Assembly (NCBI GenBank): GCA_902592285.1
Contig: CACJED010000006.1
Location: 1 to 40,699, forward strand
Length of the DNA: 40,699 nucleotides
From: an uncultured Pelagibacteraceae bacterium
GTDB taxonomy: Bacteria > Pseudomonadota > Alphaproteobacteria > Pelagibacterales > Pelagibacteraceae
Direction: 5' to 3'
Every line of letters begins with the position of its first letter. Within the stretch, counting starts at the first letter, position 1. The position numbers and the translations under genes were made by a program. Positions 8,853 to 18,083 of the stretch are shown piece after piece. The notes under the pieces were generated by a model. That model had not been told where the DNA came from and ran no database searches. It saw only the letters and a program-made list of their open reading frames with translations.

Positions 8853-9512
8853 ATGAAAAAAATAAAAATTTCTCCATCAATTTTATCTGCTGATTTTAGT
8901 CAGCTTGGTAATGAAATAAAAAGACTAGAGGAAGCAGGAGCGGATTTAATTCATGTAGATGTTATGGATGGACACTTTGTTCCCAACCTAACAATTGGCC
9001 CACCAGTAATTAAAGCATTGAAAAAAAATTGTTCAATAAAATTTGATGTACATTTAATGATATCACCAGTCCACAAATATATTGATGCTTATTCAGATGC
9101 AGGTGCAGATATTATAACTATTCACCCTGAGGCAACAGAGGATTTAACAGCTTCAATAAAAAAAATAAAAAATTTAGGAAAAACAGTAGGCGTATCTTTA
9201 AATCCAGAAACTAAAGTTAGTGTTATTAAAGATTATTTAGATCAAATTGATTTAGTTTTAATTATGAGCGTGAATCCTGGTTTTGGTGGTCAAAAATTTA
9301 TGCCTGAAATTTTAGATAAAATAAAAGAGTTAAAAAATATTCAAAAAAAGCAAAATATTGATTTTGATATTGAAATTGATGGAGGAATTAATTTTGAAAA
9401 CTCAAAAATTGCGATTGAAGCAGGTGCTAATATTCTAGTCTCAGGAACTACAATATTTAAAAGTAATAATGGAGACATAAAAAAAAATATTGATTTACTT
9501 AAATCAAAATGA
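8853..9512 (+). CDS. rpe: Ribulose-phosphate 3-epimerase
   Basis: The enzyme interconverts D-ribulose 5-phosphate and D-xylulose 5-phosphate in the pentose phosphate pathway. The TIM-barrel motifs are complete: SPSILSADFSQLG, HVDVMDGHFVPNLTIGP, FDVHLMI, MSVNPGFGGQKF, DGGIN and the phosphate-binding SGTTIF. The start is taken as ATG at 8853 (MKKIKISPS, 219 aa); the ORF-track start at 8838 is a TTG adding five non-conserved residues. Next downstream, 4 bp away, is the heparinase-like gene. Confidence 0.97.
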   Translation: MKKIKISPSILSADFSQLGNEIKRLEEAGADLIHVDVMDGHFVPNLTIGPPVIKALKKNCSIKFDVHLMISPVHKYIDAYSDAGADIITIHPEATEDLTASIKKIKNLGKTVGVSLNPETKVSVIKDYLDQIDLVLIMSVNPGFGGQKFMPEILDKIKELKNIQKKQNIDFDIEIDGGINFENSKIAIEAGANILVSGTTIFKSNNGDIKKNIDLLKSK

Positions 9513-9516
9513 CTAA

Positions 9517-11148
9517 ATGATTTTAAGGAACCTCTTAAATTTCATTAATCAATTTTCAGATAATATAAATTCGCACATTAGAAGTTTTTATTTAAACTCA
9601 AGTTTATATGAAAAAAAAATCTCTAAAATTTTTAATAAAGAATTAATTTATAAACCAAGCCCTCATATACTTTCATCATTAATCAAATATCAAACAAAGA
9701 AGGTAAATATTAATAGTATTATGTCTGAAAATTTATGGAATAATGAAAATGTCAGTGATAAAAATTTTAAAAAATTAAATAACTTTTATTGGTTTTTTAC
9801 TTTGGATTTAAAATCATCAAAAAATGATGCTCAAAAAATTATATCTGATTGGATAAATAAAAATTTCAAATATAACTCTAAAAGCTGGGAGTTTGATATA
9901 ACTTCTAAAAGAATTATAGCTTGGCTTTCTAATCATAGTTTAACAATTGAAAATGCTGATGAAGATTACTTAAATTTATTTAATATAATGGTTCAAAAAC
10001 AAACTAATCATTTGATGAGTGAAATAAATTATTCAAAAAATATTAACAATAAAATGATTGGTTGTGCAGCAATTATCTTGGTTGGACTTAGTTATAAAGA
10101 TGAAAAAAAATATCTTTCTTATGGATTAAATTTGTTAAAAAAAATATCTAATTCAACATTCGATAATCATGGATTTACAAAATCAAGAAGTTTTAAACAA
10201 TTAATATTTTATCTTAAATATTTCATCTTGATTAGAGAATGGTTTAAAGAAGCACGAATTGAAGTTCCAGATCTTATTGATGAATCCATATTTTATTTAG
10301 GTCAAGGATATGCTTTTATATGGCAAAATATTAATTCTGATGTCTTAATGAATGGAAATAATATCTCAAATAACATTGAATTTGATAATTATTTAAAAAG
10401 GTTCAGCTATAAGTTCAAAAATGAAAATAAAGAGTTTGGTGGATATGCAATATTACATGATAACAAAATGTCAATTGCAATGGATGTTGGTGATCCCCCA
10501 CCTTCGAATTTTTCCTCAGAGTATCAATCAGGTTCGCTTTCATTTGAAATTATTTCAAATGGAAAAAAATTAATTAGTAACTGTGGTTATTATGAAGGTA
10601 AAAATGAAAAACTTGTTCAACTATCGAAATCAACAGCGGCACAAAGTACGCTAGTAATTGATGACAATTCCTCATGTAAGTTTAAAAAATATAAAAAAAA
10701 TTATTTAATAAAAGATGGATTAAAAATTTTAAAAAAAAATATCGTTTTTGAAAAGAATTATTGGAAAATAAGTGCTTCTCATGACGGATATAATAAAAAA
10801 TACAACACAATTCATGAGAGAGAGATTGAATATTATCCAGAACAATCTAAATTTGTAGGAACAGATAAAATTTTAATTAAAAGATCAAATTCAAATATTA
10901 AGTTTGATATAAGGTTTCACCTAGAACCAAATATAAAATTAATGAAAACACAAGATAGTAAAACAATTCTAATAGAACTAGAAGATGAAGGGTGGAAATT
11001 TACATGTGATAATTTCAATATAAATATTGATAATGGTTTATATTTCGGTAATAGAAATTCTTATATACAAAACCAAAATATTTTTATTTCAGGAATAACT
11101 AGTAACAATAATGAGAATATTAATTGGCAATTGAACAAAATTTCATGA
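9517..11148 (+). CDS. Heparinase II/III family protein
   Basis: A 543-aa protein of the heparinase II/III (alginate-lyase-like) superfamily. The N-terminal two-thirds is an alpha-helical toroid-like region (WIN, SWEFDITSKRIIAWLSNHS, DNHGFTKSRSFKQL), and the C-terminal third is a beta-rich domain with MDVGDPPPSNFSSEYQSGSL, NCGYYEG and AAQSTLVIDD. The family cleaves uronic-acid polysaccharides, but the version between rpe and purH in alphaproteobacteria has no known substrate. No signal peptide is evident, which is odd for a polysaccharide lyase. Its TGA overlaps the purH ATG (ATGA), so the two are translationally coupled. Confidence 0.85.
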   Translation: MILRNLLNFINQFSDNINSHIRSFYLNSSLYEKKISKIFNKELIYKPSPHILSSLIKYQTKKVNINSIMSENLWNNENVSDKNFKKLNNFYWFFTLDLKSSKNDAQKIISDWINKNFKYNSKSWEFDITSKRIIAWLSNHSLTIENADEDYLNLFNIMVQKQTNHLMSEINYSKNINNKMIGCAAIILVGLSYKDEKKYLSYGLNLLKKISNSTFDNHGFTKSRSFKQLIFYLKYFILIREWFKEARIEVPDLIDESIFYLGQGYAFIWQNINSDVLMNGNNISNNIEFDNYLKRFSYKFKNENKEFGGYAILHDNKMSIAMDVGDPPPSNFSSEYQSGSLSFEIISNGKKLISNCGYYEGKNEKLVQLSKSTAAQSTLVIDDNSSCKFKKYKKNYLIKDGLKILKKNIVFEKNYWKISASHDGYNKKYNTIHEREIEYYPEQSKFVGTDKILIKRSNSNIKFDIRFHLEPNIKLMKTQDSKTILIELEDEGWKFTCDNFNINIDNGLYFGNRNSYIQNQNIFISGITSNNNENINWQLNKIS

Positions 11149-12680
11149 AAAAAATTAAGAGAGCTTTGATTTCAGTATATGATAAGGAAAATCTTAAACC
11201 TTTATTAAATTCGTTAAAAAAATTTAAAATTGAAATCATTAGTTCTGGTGGTACTTATAAAGAAATTAGAAGGTTAAACTATGCTTGCAAAGAAATTTCA
11301 GATTATACTGGATCAAAAGAAATTTTAGGTGGAAGAGTTAAAACATTGCATCCTAAGATTCATGCAGGTATTCTTTATAAAAGAAATGATAAATCTCACC
11401 ACCAAGATTTGATTAAAAATAATTTTGAAAATATTGATTTAGTAGTCGTCAACTTTTATCCTTTTGAGAAAATTTTAAAAAAAACCTCCAATCATAAAAA
11501 AATAATTGAAAATATTGATATTGGTGGACCAACTATGGTTAGAGCTGCTGCAAAAAATTATAATGATGTAACAGTTATTACTTCTAGTTCTCAATATGAT
11601 GATCTAATTAAAGAATTAGTCAAATTTAATGGATCAACATCTCAAAATTTTAGACAAAAAATGTCTCAAATAGCTTTTTCAGAAACAGCTTATTATGATG
11701 CCTTAATTTCAAATTATTTTAACAAAATTAAAAATGATAATTTTCCAAAGAAAAAAATTATTTACGGAAATTTAATTGAAAAGTTAAGATATGGAGAAAA
11801 TCCACATCAAGAAAGTGCTATTTATTCTCAAAATAAATTTTTAAATATCAAACAATTACATGGAAAACAATTAAGTTATAATAATTTTAATGATATTTTT
11901 ACAGCATTAACAATCTCAAAATCTCTACCAAACAAAACTGGGGTTGTAATAATTAAACATGCAAATCCGTGTGGTGTATCTGCTTTAAAAGATCCTATTG
12001 AAAGTTATAAATCAGCTCTTGCATGTGATCCCATAAGCGCTTTTGGAGGAATAGTTTCTTGTAACTTTAAAATAAAAAAAAATTTAGCGTCAGAACTAAG
12101 TAAATTATTTCTTGAAGTCATAATAGGAAATAACTTTGATTCTGATGCTTTAAAAATTTTAAAAAAAAAGAAAAATTTAAGATTAATTGATGCGTCAAAT
12201 TTCAATACTAATAATATTTTGACTTTTTCATCTGCTAATGAAAATATATTAATTCAATCAGAGGATAAAAACTTATTTACAAGAAAAAATTTTAAAGTTG
12301 TATCTAAAAAGAAACCCACCAAATCTCAGTTTGAAGACCTAATATTTGCTCTTAATGTTTGCAAATATGTAAAATCAAATGCGATTGTTTTAGCATCAAA
12401 TAAATCTACTATTGGTATTGGTTCAGGTCAACCAAGTAGATTCGATAGCTGTCAGATTGCAATTGATAAAATGAAAAAATTCAAAATTTCATCTTCAGAA
12501 ACCGTTGCAGCTTCAGATGCTTTTTTTCCATTTGTAGATGGAATTGAAAAACTAATTCAATCGGGCGTTAAAGCTGTAATACAACCCTCTGGATCTATTG
12601 CAGATAAAGAAATTATAAAGTTTGCAAATGAAACTAATACAGTTTTAATTTTTTCAAAAACTAGACATTTCAAACATTAA
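11145..12680 (+). CDS. purH: Bifunctional AICAR transformylase / IMP cyclohydrolase
   Basis: PurH performs the last two steps of IMP synthesis. The N-terminal IMP cyclohydrolase (MGS-like) domain shows SSGGTYKEI, GGRVKTLHPKIHAGIL and NIDIGGPTMVRAAAKN. The C-terminal transformylase shows LRYGENPHQES, IKHANPCGV (catalytic K-H), DPISAFGGI, GIGSGQPSR and ASDAFFPFVDGIE. The chosen start is the ATG at 11145 (MKKIKRALIS, 511 aa, normal length); the ORF-track TTG at 11124 lies in the upstream gene. It overlaps the heparinase-like gene by 4 bp, and the 3' end overlaps convergent phhB by 11 bp. Confidence 0.97.
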   Translation: MKKIKRALISVYDKENLKPLLNSLKKFKIEIISSGGTYKEIRRLNYACKEISDYTGSKEILGGRVKTLHPKIHAGILYKRNDKSHHQDLIKNNFENIDLVVVNFYPFEKILKKTSNHKKIIENIDIGGPTMVRAAAKNYNDVTVITSSSQYDDLIKELVKFNGSTSQNFRQKMSQIAFSETAYYDALISNYFNKIKNDNFPKKKIIYGNLIEKLRYGENPHQESAIYSQNKFLNIKQLHGKQLSYNNFNDIFTALTISKSLPNKTGVVIIKHANPCGVSALKDPIESYKSALACDPISAFGGIVSCNFKIKKNLASELSKLFLEVIIGNNFDSDALKILKKKKNLRLIDASNFNTNNILTFSSANENILIQSEDKNLFTRKNFKVVSKKKPTKSQFEDLIFALNVCKYVKSNAIVLASNKSTIGIGSGQPSRFDSCQIAIDKMKKFKISSSETVAASDAFFPFVDGIEKLIQSGVKAVIQPSGSIADKEIIKFANETNTVLIFSKTRHFKH

Positions 12681-13014
12681 GAATTTGATCAATTTTAGCT
12701 GCTAAAATGAAATCATTTTCAGACAAACCCTCAATGGCATGAGTAGTTATATTTATTTTTGCATATCCCCAACCAAAATAAATATCTGGATGATGCCCTT
12801 CTTCCTCAGAAATTTCTCCGACTTTGTTTACAAATTCTTGACTCTTTATAAAATTTTTAAATTTAAATTTTTTTTCTAAAAAGTGTGCATCTTTATCATT
12901 TTTTTTGATATCCCAGCCGTCTACTTTTTTTTGATATTCATGAATCCTAGATATATCAAAAGGAATTGCACCTCCTTCACACGGTAAACATTTTTTTTTT
13001 AATAAGTCTTCCAT
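12670..13014 (-). CDS. phhB: Pterin-4a-carbinolamine dehydratase
   Basis: A 114-aa protein that dehydrates 4a-hydroxytetrahydrobiopterin for pterin recycling. The active-site block EEGHHPDIYFGWGYAKI and the following ITTHAIEGLSENDFILAAKID are textbook for the family, and the N-terminal L..W.....L-F-F pattern (GWDIKKN, FKFKNFIKSQEFV) fits. No aromatic amino acid hydroxylase lies in the window, so its partner here is unknown. The ATG is only 7 bp downstream of the encoded CCA end of a tRNA-Gly on the same strand, suggesting a tRNA-mRNA co-transcript. The 3' end overlaps purH by 11 bp. Confidence 0.93.
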   Translation of the reverse strand: MEDLLKKKCLPCEGGAIPFDISRIHEYQKKVDGWDIKKNDKDAHFLEKKFKFKNFIKSQEFVNKVGEISEEEGHHPDIYFGWGYAKINITTHAIEGLSENDFILAAKIDQILNV

Positions 13015-13021
13015 AAATTCT

Positions 13022-13096
13022 TGGAGCGGGCAAAGGGGTTCGAACCCTCGACCTTCTCGTTGGCAACGAGACGCTCTACCACTGAGCTATGCCCGC
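13022..13096 (-). tRNA. tRNA-Gly (anticodon GCC)
   Basis: On the minus strand the sequence starts GCGGGCATAGCTCAGTGGTA and ends in a 7-bp acceptor stem (GCGGGCA with TGCCCGC), discriminator T and an encoded CCA. The D-arm has AGCTCAGTGGTAGAGC, the anticodon arm is TCTCG-TTGCCAA-CGAGA giving GCC at positions 34-36, and the T-arm has GAGGGTTCGAACCCC with the invariant TTCGA. All stems pair and the length is 75 nt with CCA. It lies 7 bp upstream of phhB. Confidence 0.98.
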
Positions 13097-13161
13097 ATAA
13101 AAACACTATAGTGAGTTAATTTTTCCAATTCAAGCAATATTAAATATGATATGTTTTTAAT

Positions 13162-13809
13162 ATGAAAAAAGAAGAATTGCCAAATATCATTCCTATATTT
13201 CCACTAAGTAATTTCATAATATTTCCTAAAACAACTGTTCCCCTTAACATATTTGAACCACGTTACATAGAAATGATTAATAATAGCATGAGAACTAATA
13301 AATTTATTGGAATGATACAACCAAAATCAATTAATGATGAAAAATCAATAATTCCATCACTGCATAAAATTGGTTGTTTGGGAAAAATTACAAGCTTTAA
13401 AGAAATTGATGGAGGGAGATACTTAATTGATCTAAAGGGAATTATTAGATTCAAGATTTTGGATGAAAAAAAAACTAATAAACCTTATAGAAATTGTCAG
13501 GTAAATTATGATGATTATTTAAATGATTTAAGCGAAAAAAAAGAAAACTTAAAATTTTCAGATCTTGAATTAATTTTTAAAGATTTAAAACAATTATTTG
13601 AAAAAAGAGGATTTATTATTAATTGGCAAGCACTAGAAAAACAAAGCTTAGATGAAACAATTAATGCTCTAGCTATGGCTTCTCCATTTAGTTTAGAGGA
13701 AAAACAAGTACTATTAGAAGCAATAAATTTGGATTTGAGAAAAAATAAAATAGCAGAAATATTATCTACATATACATTTGATGAATATAACAATACCACC
13801 CTCCAGTAA
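13162..13809 (+). CDS. Lon N-terminal-domain (LON substrate-binding) protein
   Basis: A 215-aa protein consisting of the LON substrate-binding (PUA-like) domain without the AAA+ or protease domains. The diagnostic opening IIPIFPLSNFIIFPKTTVPLNIFEPRY, then GMIQPK, GCLGKITSF and GGRYLIDLKGIIRFKI are present; the C-terminal part is helical (EKRGFIINWQALEKQSLDET). Stand-alone versions are common in alphaproteobacteria; their role is not firmly known and may involve protein-quality control. It is divergent from the tRNA-Gly/phhB unit and its end is 3 bp from the convergent monooxygenase gene. Confidence 0.9.
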   Translation: MKKEELPNIIPIFPLSNFIIFPKTTVPLNIFEPRYIEMINNSMRTNKFIGMIQPKSINDEKSIIPSLHKIGCLGKITSFKEIDGGRYLIDLKGIIRFKILDEKKTNKPYRNCQVNYDDYLNDLSEKKENLKFSDLELIFKDLKQLFEKRGFIINWQALEKQSLDETINALAMASPFSLEEKQVLLEAINLDLRKNKIAEILSTYTFDEYNNTTLQ

Positions 13810-13812
13810 TTT

Positions 13813-14883
13813 TTAATACCTAAAGCCAGTATCGGCAAATTTTTTAAGAAATGTGTTAACGACTGAATTATTTCCAATAAAATTAATTGACTTATTTAAT
13901 AAACTTGAATTGATACTATTTTCAAAATTAAATAATTCATAAACCCAGTCAATGCCAGATAAGAAAATAAAATTTTTATCTTGAGATCTTCTTTGAAATT
14001 CATGACATATAGAAGAGTCTAAATCTAATCCTAAATTGATCTTTTCATCAATTAATTCTGATAATAGCTTAATATCGCGCAAAGACATATTAAAACCTTG
14101 TCCAGCTAGAGGATGTATTTTGTGAATTAAATCTCCAAAGGCTAGAATATTATCTTTGTAATAATTTCTAAGAGTTGAGGATCTTAATTTAAAACTGTTC
14201 CAATTATTTATTTTTTTTATAAAATAAATTGGATTGTATCTTTTGATTAGATTATTCATTTCAAAGTTATTTTTTTTATAAATTGATTTAAAAGAATAAA
14301 CAATAGAAGTTTCTGATTCAGAAATTGGCAAAAAAGCTATTGGACCATTCTTTGTAAAATTTTGATATGCTGTATTATTTTTAATTTTTTTATGAAAAAT
14401 TGTAGTTGTATATGCATAGCTATTATAATTTTTTTCGATTTTTTTCGAAAAATGCCTTTTCAAATTTGGAAAATGTGGATCTGAATTAATTATCAATTTA
14501 TATTTTTCGTCATCAATATTTAAATTTTTCTTCAAATTAAAAAATTTACTTTTCTTTAATTTTATAAGTAATAGTTTTTGTAATTGATAATTTCGAATTA
14601 TAGAAAAAACTTCTTTATTTTTATTATCAAATTTTAACAACTCTTCTTTAGAGTTTTTTTCCGTATAAATTTTAATATTTTGAATCTTCCATAAAATTTT
14701 TCTTATATTTATAATTTCATTATTGAAATAATCTGTATTTGATTTTGAAATTCCTAATGTTCTTGATTTATCGTATAAATTTTTTTTTTTTGGCTTATAA
14801 ATATCTACAAATAGCTTTTTTTTGATTAAAACATTAGCTAGAGTCAAACTCACTAATCCATCACCAATGATACAAACTTTCAT
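13813..14883 (-). CDS. UbiH/UbiF/COQ6-family FAD-dependent monooxygenase
   Basis: A 356-aa flavoprotein hydroxylase, most likely acting on the ring of a ubiquinone precursor. The N-terminal Rossmann motif is VCIIGDGLVSLTLAN (GxGxxS instead of GxGxxG), and the second FAD-binding motif NILAFGDLIHKIHPLAGQGFNMSLRDI is the family hallmark (GD...HP.AGQG.N...D). It is short compared with the usual 390-410 aa and the middle is strongly Lys/Asn-rich, as expected in a streamlined AT-rich genome. Which ring position it hydroxylates cannot be decided from sequence alone. It is divergent from ftsK across 61 bp. Confidence 0.88.
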   Translation of the reverse strand: MKVCIIGDGLVSLTLANVLIKKKLFVDIYKPKKKNLYDKSRTLGISKSNTDYFNNEIINIRKILWKIQNIKIYTEKNSKEELLKFDNKNKEVFSIIRNYQLQKLLLIKLKKSKFFNLKKNLNIDDEKYKLIINSDPHFPNLKRHFSKKIEKNYNSYAYTTTIFHKKIKNNTAYQNFTKNGPIAFLPISESETSIVYSFKSIYKKNNFEMNNLIKRYNPIYFIKKINNWNSFKLRSSTLRNYYKDNILAFGDLIHKIHPLAGQGFNMSLRDIKLLSELIDEKINLGLDLDSSICHEFQRRSQDKNFIFLSGIDWVYELFNFENSINSSLLNKSINFIGNNSVVNTFLKKFADTGFRY

Positions 14884-14944
14884 AACAAATTAATTTTAAC
14901 AATAAAAATTAGATGATACAAAGTGATATATTTGATTCATTAAA

Positions 14945-17035
14945 ATGAACATAAAAAAAATAGCTAGTACTACTCTTCAATTTTTAATCAATAGATTAAT
15001 TGAGATTATTGGTGCAACAACTGCTTTACTTGGAATTTTGCTTTTAGCGGCCCTTGTCTCTTATTCTCCAAGTGACCCTAACTTTATATTCCCAGACAAT
15101 ACAATAATTAAAAATATTCTAGGAGTTCAGGGCAGTTATATTTCTGATTTATTTTTTCAGTCTATAGGAATTATTGCATATCTATTGTCATTTACTTATC
15201 TAGTGACTGGAATTAATATTTTTAGAAACAAAAATTTGTTTATAATTATCGAAAATACTTTTTTTTCAATTATCTATTGTATTTTTGGTTCTATATTTTT
15301 CGATTTTTTTTATAAAAATACTTTTGAATTACATATTAATGGAAATGGTGGATTTATTGGACAATATCTAAATCAAACTTTTGTGGGTGATATTTTAAAA
15401 TTACAAACATCTTTTTCATATTATACTTTAGTAATTTTTATTTTTATCTTTTTTTTAATGAGCATCAATTTCAGCCCTAAAAAATTTTTGGACTTTATAA
15501 AAAAATTAATTAATTATATAAATAAAAGTAAGAATAAACCTTATACTGATAAAAGTGAGATAATAAGTGAATATATACCACAAGAAGAAATTAAAAATTT
15601 AATTCAAGAAGATCTTCCATTCATCAAAGCTGAAAAGCTTAAAGAAATTGAAAAAAATAAATTTAAACTTCCAAGTTTAGATTTGTTGAAAATTTCATCC
15701 AAAAAAGACAAACAAAATCAAGATAAAGATGAAATTATTGATCCTACATCTCTAGAAAAAATTCTATTAGATTTTGGTGTAAACGGTAAGATAAAAAAAG
15801 TAAGTCGTGGACCTGTTGTTACTTTAAATGAATTTGAGCCTGCCGCTGGTGTAAAGGTTTCAAAAATAATAAATTTATCAGATGATATTGCAAGGAATAC
15901 TAGTTCTGAATCCGCTCGAATTTCAACAATACCTGGAAGTAATACTATTGGAATTGAATTACCGAATTATACAAGAGAAAATGTTTTTTTAAGTGAAATA
16001 TTAGATAAAACAGATTTTAAAAAGAAGGATATAAAATTACCTATTGCGCTAGGAAAAAATATTTCAGGTGCTCCTATTATCAGTGACCTAGCTTCTATGC
16101 CTCACCTGTTAATAGCAGGCACTACTGGTTCAGGTAAATCAGTATGTATTAATACAATCATTTTATCTCTTCTTTACAGACATACTCCAGAAAAATGTAA
16201 ATTTATTTTAATAGATCCTAAAATGTTAGAGTTATCTACCTATGAAGGAATTCCTCACCTATTATGTCCTGTCATAACAGAAGCAAAAAAAGCTGCTTCT
16301 GTTTTGGGCTGGGTAGTTAAAGAAATGGAAAGTAGATATCGATTGATGACTAAAGAGGGAGTTAGAAACATCGATAGTTATAATGCAAAACATAAATTAC
16401 CGATGCCTTATATAGTTGTTGTTGTAGATGAAATGTCCGATTTGATGCTTGTTGCAGGCAAAGAAATTGAAAATTACATTCAAAAATTATCTCAGATGGC
16501 TAGGGCAGCTGGTATTCACATAATAATGGCTACTCAGAGACCAAGTGTAGATGTGATAACTGGTACAATTAAGGCAAATTTTCCAACCCGAATATCTTTT
16601 CAGGTCACTTCCAAAATTGACAGTAGAACAATTTTAGGAGAACAGGGTGCTGAACAGCTTCTTGGTAAGGGGGACATGCTTTATATGTCATCAGCTAATA
16701 AAATTTTAAGAATTCACGCGCCTTTCGTATCTGATACTGAAATAGAAAAAATCAATAATTTTTTGAGATCGCAGGCAGAACCAGATTATGTAGATGAAAT
16801 TTTAAATTTCGCAGATGAAAAGGAACTTGGTGATGGAATTAAAAACAATGGTGATAAAGATGAACTTTTCCAAACTGCTGTCGAAATTATTAAATCTGAA
16901 GGTAAAGCCTCAACTTCATTTTTGCAGAGAAAACTACAAATTGGATATAATAGAGCAGCTAGAATTATTGATATGATGGAAGATGAGGGTATTGTTAGTA
17001 AAGCAAATCATGTGGGCAAAAGAGATGTTCTTTAA
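14945..17035 (+). CDS. ftsK: DNA translocase FtsK
   Basis: A 696-aa cell-division DNA pump that clears and resolves chromosome ends at the septum. About four N-terminal transmembrane helices (residues about 20-175) anchor it. A short linker is followed by the alpha domain and the RecA-like motor with Walker A GTTGSGKSV (near residue 395) and Walker B IVVVVDEMSDLM. MARAAGIHIIMATQRPSVDVITG is the conserved translocase motif. The C-terminal gamma winged helix (IIKSEGKASTSFLQRKLQIGYNRAARIID), which reads polar KOPS sequences, is intact. It overlaps lolA by one base (TAATG). Confidence 0.97.
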   Translation: MNIKKIASTTLQFLINRLIEIIGATTALLGILLLAALVSYSPSDPNFIFPDNTIIKNILGVQGSYISDLFFQSIGIIAYLLSFTYLVTGINIFRNKNLFIIIENTFFSIIYCIFGSIFFDFFYKNTFELHINGNGGFIGQYLNQTFVGDILKLQTSFSYYTLVIFIFIFFLMSINFSPKKFLDFIKKLINYINKSKNKPYTDKSEIISEYIPQEEIKNLIQEDLPFIKAEKLKEIEKNKFKLPSLDLLKISSKKDKQNQDKDEIIDPTSLEKILLDFGVNGKIKKVSRGPVVTLNEFEPAAGVKVSKIINLSDDIARNTSSESARISTIPGSNTIGIELPNYTRENVFLSEILDKTDFKKKDIKLPIALGKNISGAPIISDLASMPHLLIAGTTGSGKSVCINTIILSLLYRHTPEKCKFILIDPKMLELSTYEGIPHLLCPVITEAKKAASVLGWVVKEMESRYRLMTKEGVRNIDSYNAKHKLPMPYIVVVVDEMSDLMLVAGKEIENYIQKLSQMARAAGIHIIMATQRPSVDVITGTIKANFPTRISFQVTSKIDSRTILGEQGAEQLLGKGDMLYMSSANKILRIHAPFVSDTEIEKINNFLRSQAEPDYVDEILNFADEKELGDGIKNNGDKDELFQTAVEIIKSEGKASTSFLQRKLQIGYNRAARIIDMMEDEGIVSKANHVGKRDVL

Positions 17036-17586
17036 TGAAAAAAATTTTTTTATTTTTTGTTATCATAAATTTAAATAACTTTGCATTTAGTGCAATAAAA
17101 GAAAACATAATTAAAAATTTAAATTATATAAATAATATAAGTTTTAAATTTGAACAAAATATTAATGGTAAAATTGAGACAGGAAATTGTATCATTGAAT
17201 ACCCAAAAAAAATTTTTTGTAAATACGATAGTAAAAATAATAAAATTTTAGTTTCAAATGGAAAATCTTTAGTTATCAAAACTAAAAGTGGTAGTTACTA
17301 TCGATACCGAATTGAGAGAACACCATTAAATTATATTTTAGATAAAGATTTTATAATTAATGAAATCCAAACTCTGAAAGGAAGAATAATTGATGATAAG
17401 TTCTTAAACTTTAAAATTATAAAAGATGGAAATGAAATAAATATCTTTTTTGATAAGAAAGATTTTTTTCTTATTGGTTGGCAAACTTTAGATATTTATC
17501 AGAATTTAAATATAACTTTTATTCATTCTTTAAAGATTAACCAAAAATTAAAAAAAAATACTTTCAAACTTCCTGGTTCTGATTAA
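17035..17586 (+). CDS. lolA: Outer-membrane lipoprotein carrier protein LolA
   Basis: A 183-aa periplasmic chaperone that ferries lipoproteins from the inner to the outer membrane. It opens with a signal peptide (MKKIFLFFVIINLNNFAFSA). The mature part has the LolA pattern: FKFEQNINGKIETGNCIIEYPKKIFCKYD, SNGKSLVI, a hydrophobic PLNYIL segment and a final FKLP. Position directly after ftsK is the standard alphaproteobacterial arrangement. It overlaps ftsK by one base and the convergent GNAT gene by 4 bp. Confidence 0.9.
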   Translation: MKKIFLFFVIINLNNFAFSAIKENIIKNLNYINNISFKFEQNINGKIETGNCIIEYPKKIFCKYDSKNNKILVSNGKSLVIKTKSGSYYRYRIERTPLNYILDKDFIINEIQTLKGRIIDDKFLNFKIIKDGNEINIFFDKKDFFLIGWQTLDIYQNLNITFIHSLKINQKLKKNTFKLPGSD

Positions 17587-18083
17587 ACCTCTATAGTCTC
17601 TTTTTTATAAATTTTCATTCCTCTTGCTAAATAATTTTTTAACGCATTTTTATGATCAAGAGAGCATGTATGGGCCCAAACTCTTTTTATATTTTTATTT
17701 AAAAATGATTTTTTAATTGCTTCAGAAAGTAGGAAGCCTCCAAGTTTTTTATTGTGATATTCCTCTAACAAACCAAAATAAGCTATTTCAATTTCTTGTG
17801 AATGTATTATTAACTCAAAATAACCAGCAAAATCATTTTTTAATTTTAAAATATAAGTTTGAACTTTTGGATTTGAGACGTATTTTATCCAATCATCTTC
17901 GGACCAAGTCAGTCGATCTGTCCATCTATGTTTTTTTCCTACATTTTTATAAAAAAATTTATTAACTTGAAAATCAACAATTTTTTCTAAATAAATTGAG
18001 GAATCTATTTTAGTAAGACCATTTTCAATTAAATCATTAATAGATTTAATTTCTAAATAATTTCTATCAATAATTTTTGTCAC
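17583..18083 (-). CDS. GNAT-family N-acetyltransferase
   Basis: A 166-aa protein of the GNAT fold, expected to acetylate an amine using acetyl-CoA; the substrate is unknown. Supporting segments are FAGYFELIIHSQEIEIAYFGLLEEYHNKKLGGFLLSEAIKKSF, in which HNKKLGG is a variant of the acetyl-CoA pyrophosphate loop (Q/RxxGxG/A), and RVWAHTCSLDHKNALKNYLARGMKIYKK, the typical beta-6/7 ending. The start is a GTG whose first bases overlap the stop of the HIT gene (GTGA), implying translational coupling. Confidence 0.85.
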   Translation of the reverse strand: MTKIIDRNYLEIKSINDLIENGLTKIDSSIYLEKIVDFQVNKFFYKNVGKKHRWTDRLTWSEDDWIKYVSNPKVQTYILKLKNDFAGYFELIIHSQEIEIAYFGLLEEYHNKKLGGFLLSEAIKKSFLNKNIKRVWAHTCSLDHKNALKNYLARGMKIYKKETIEV

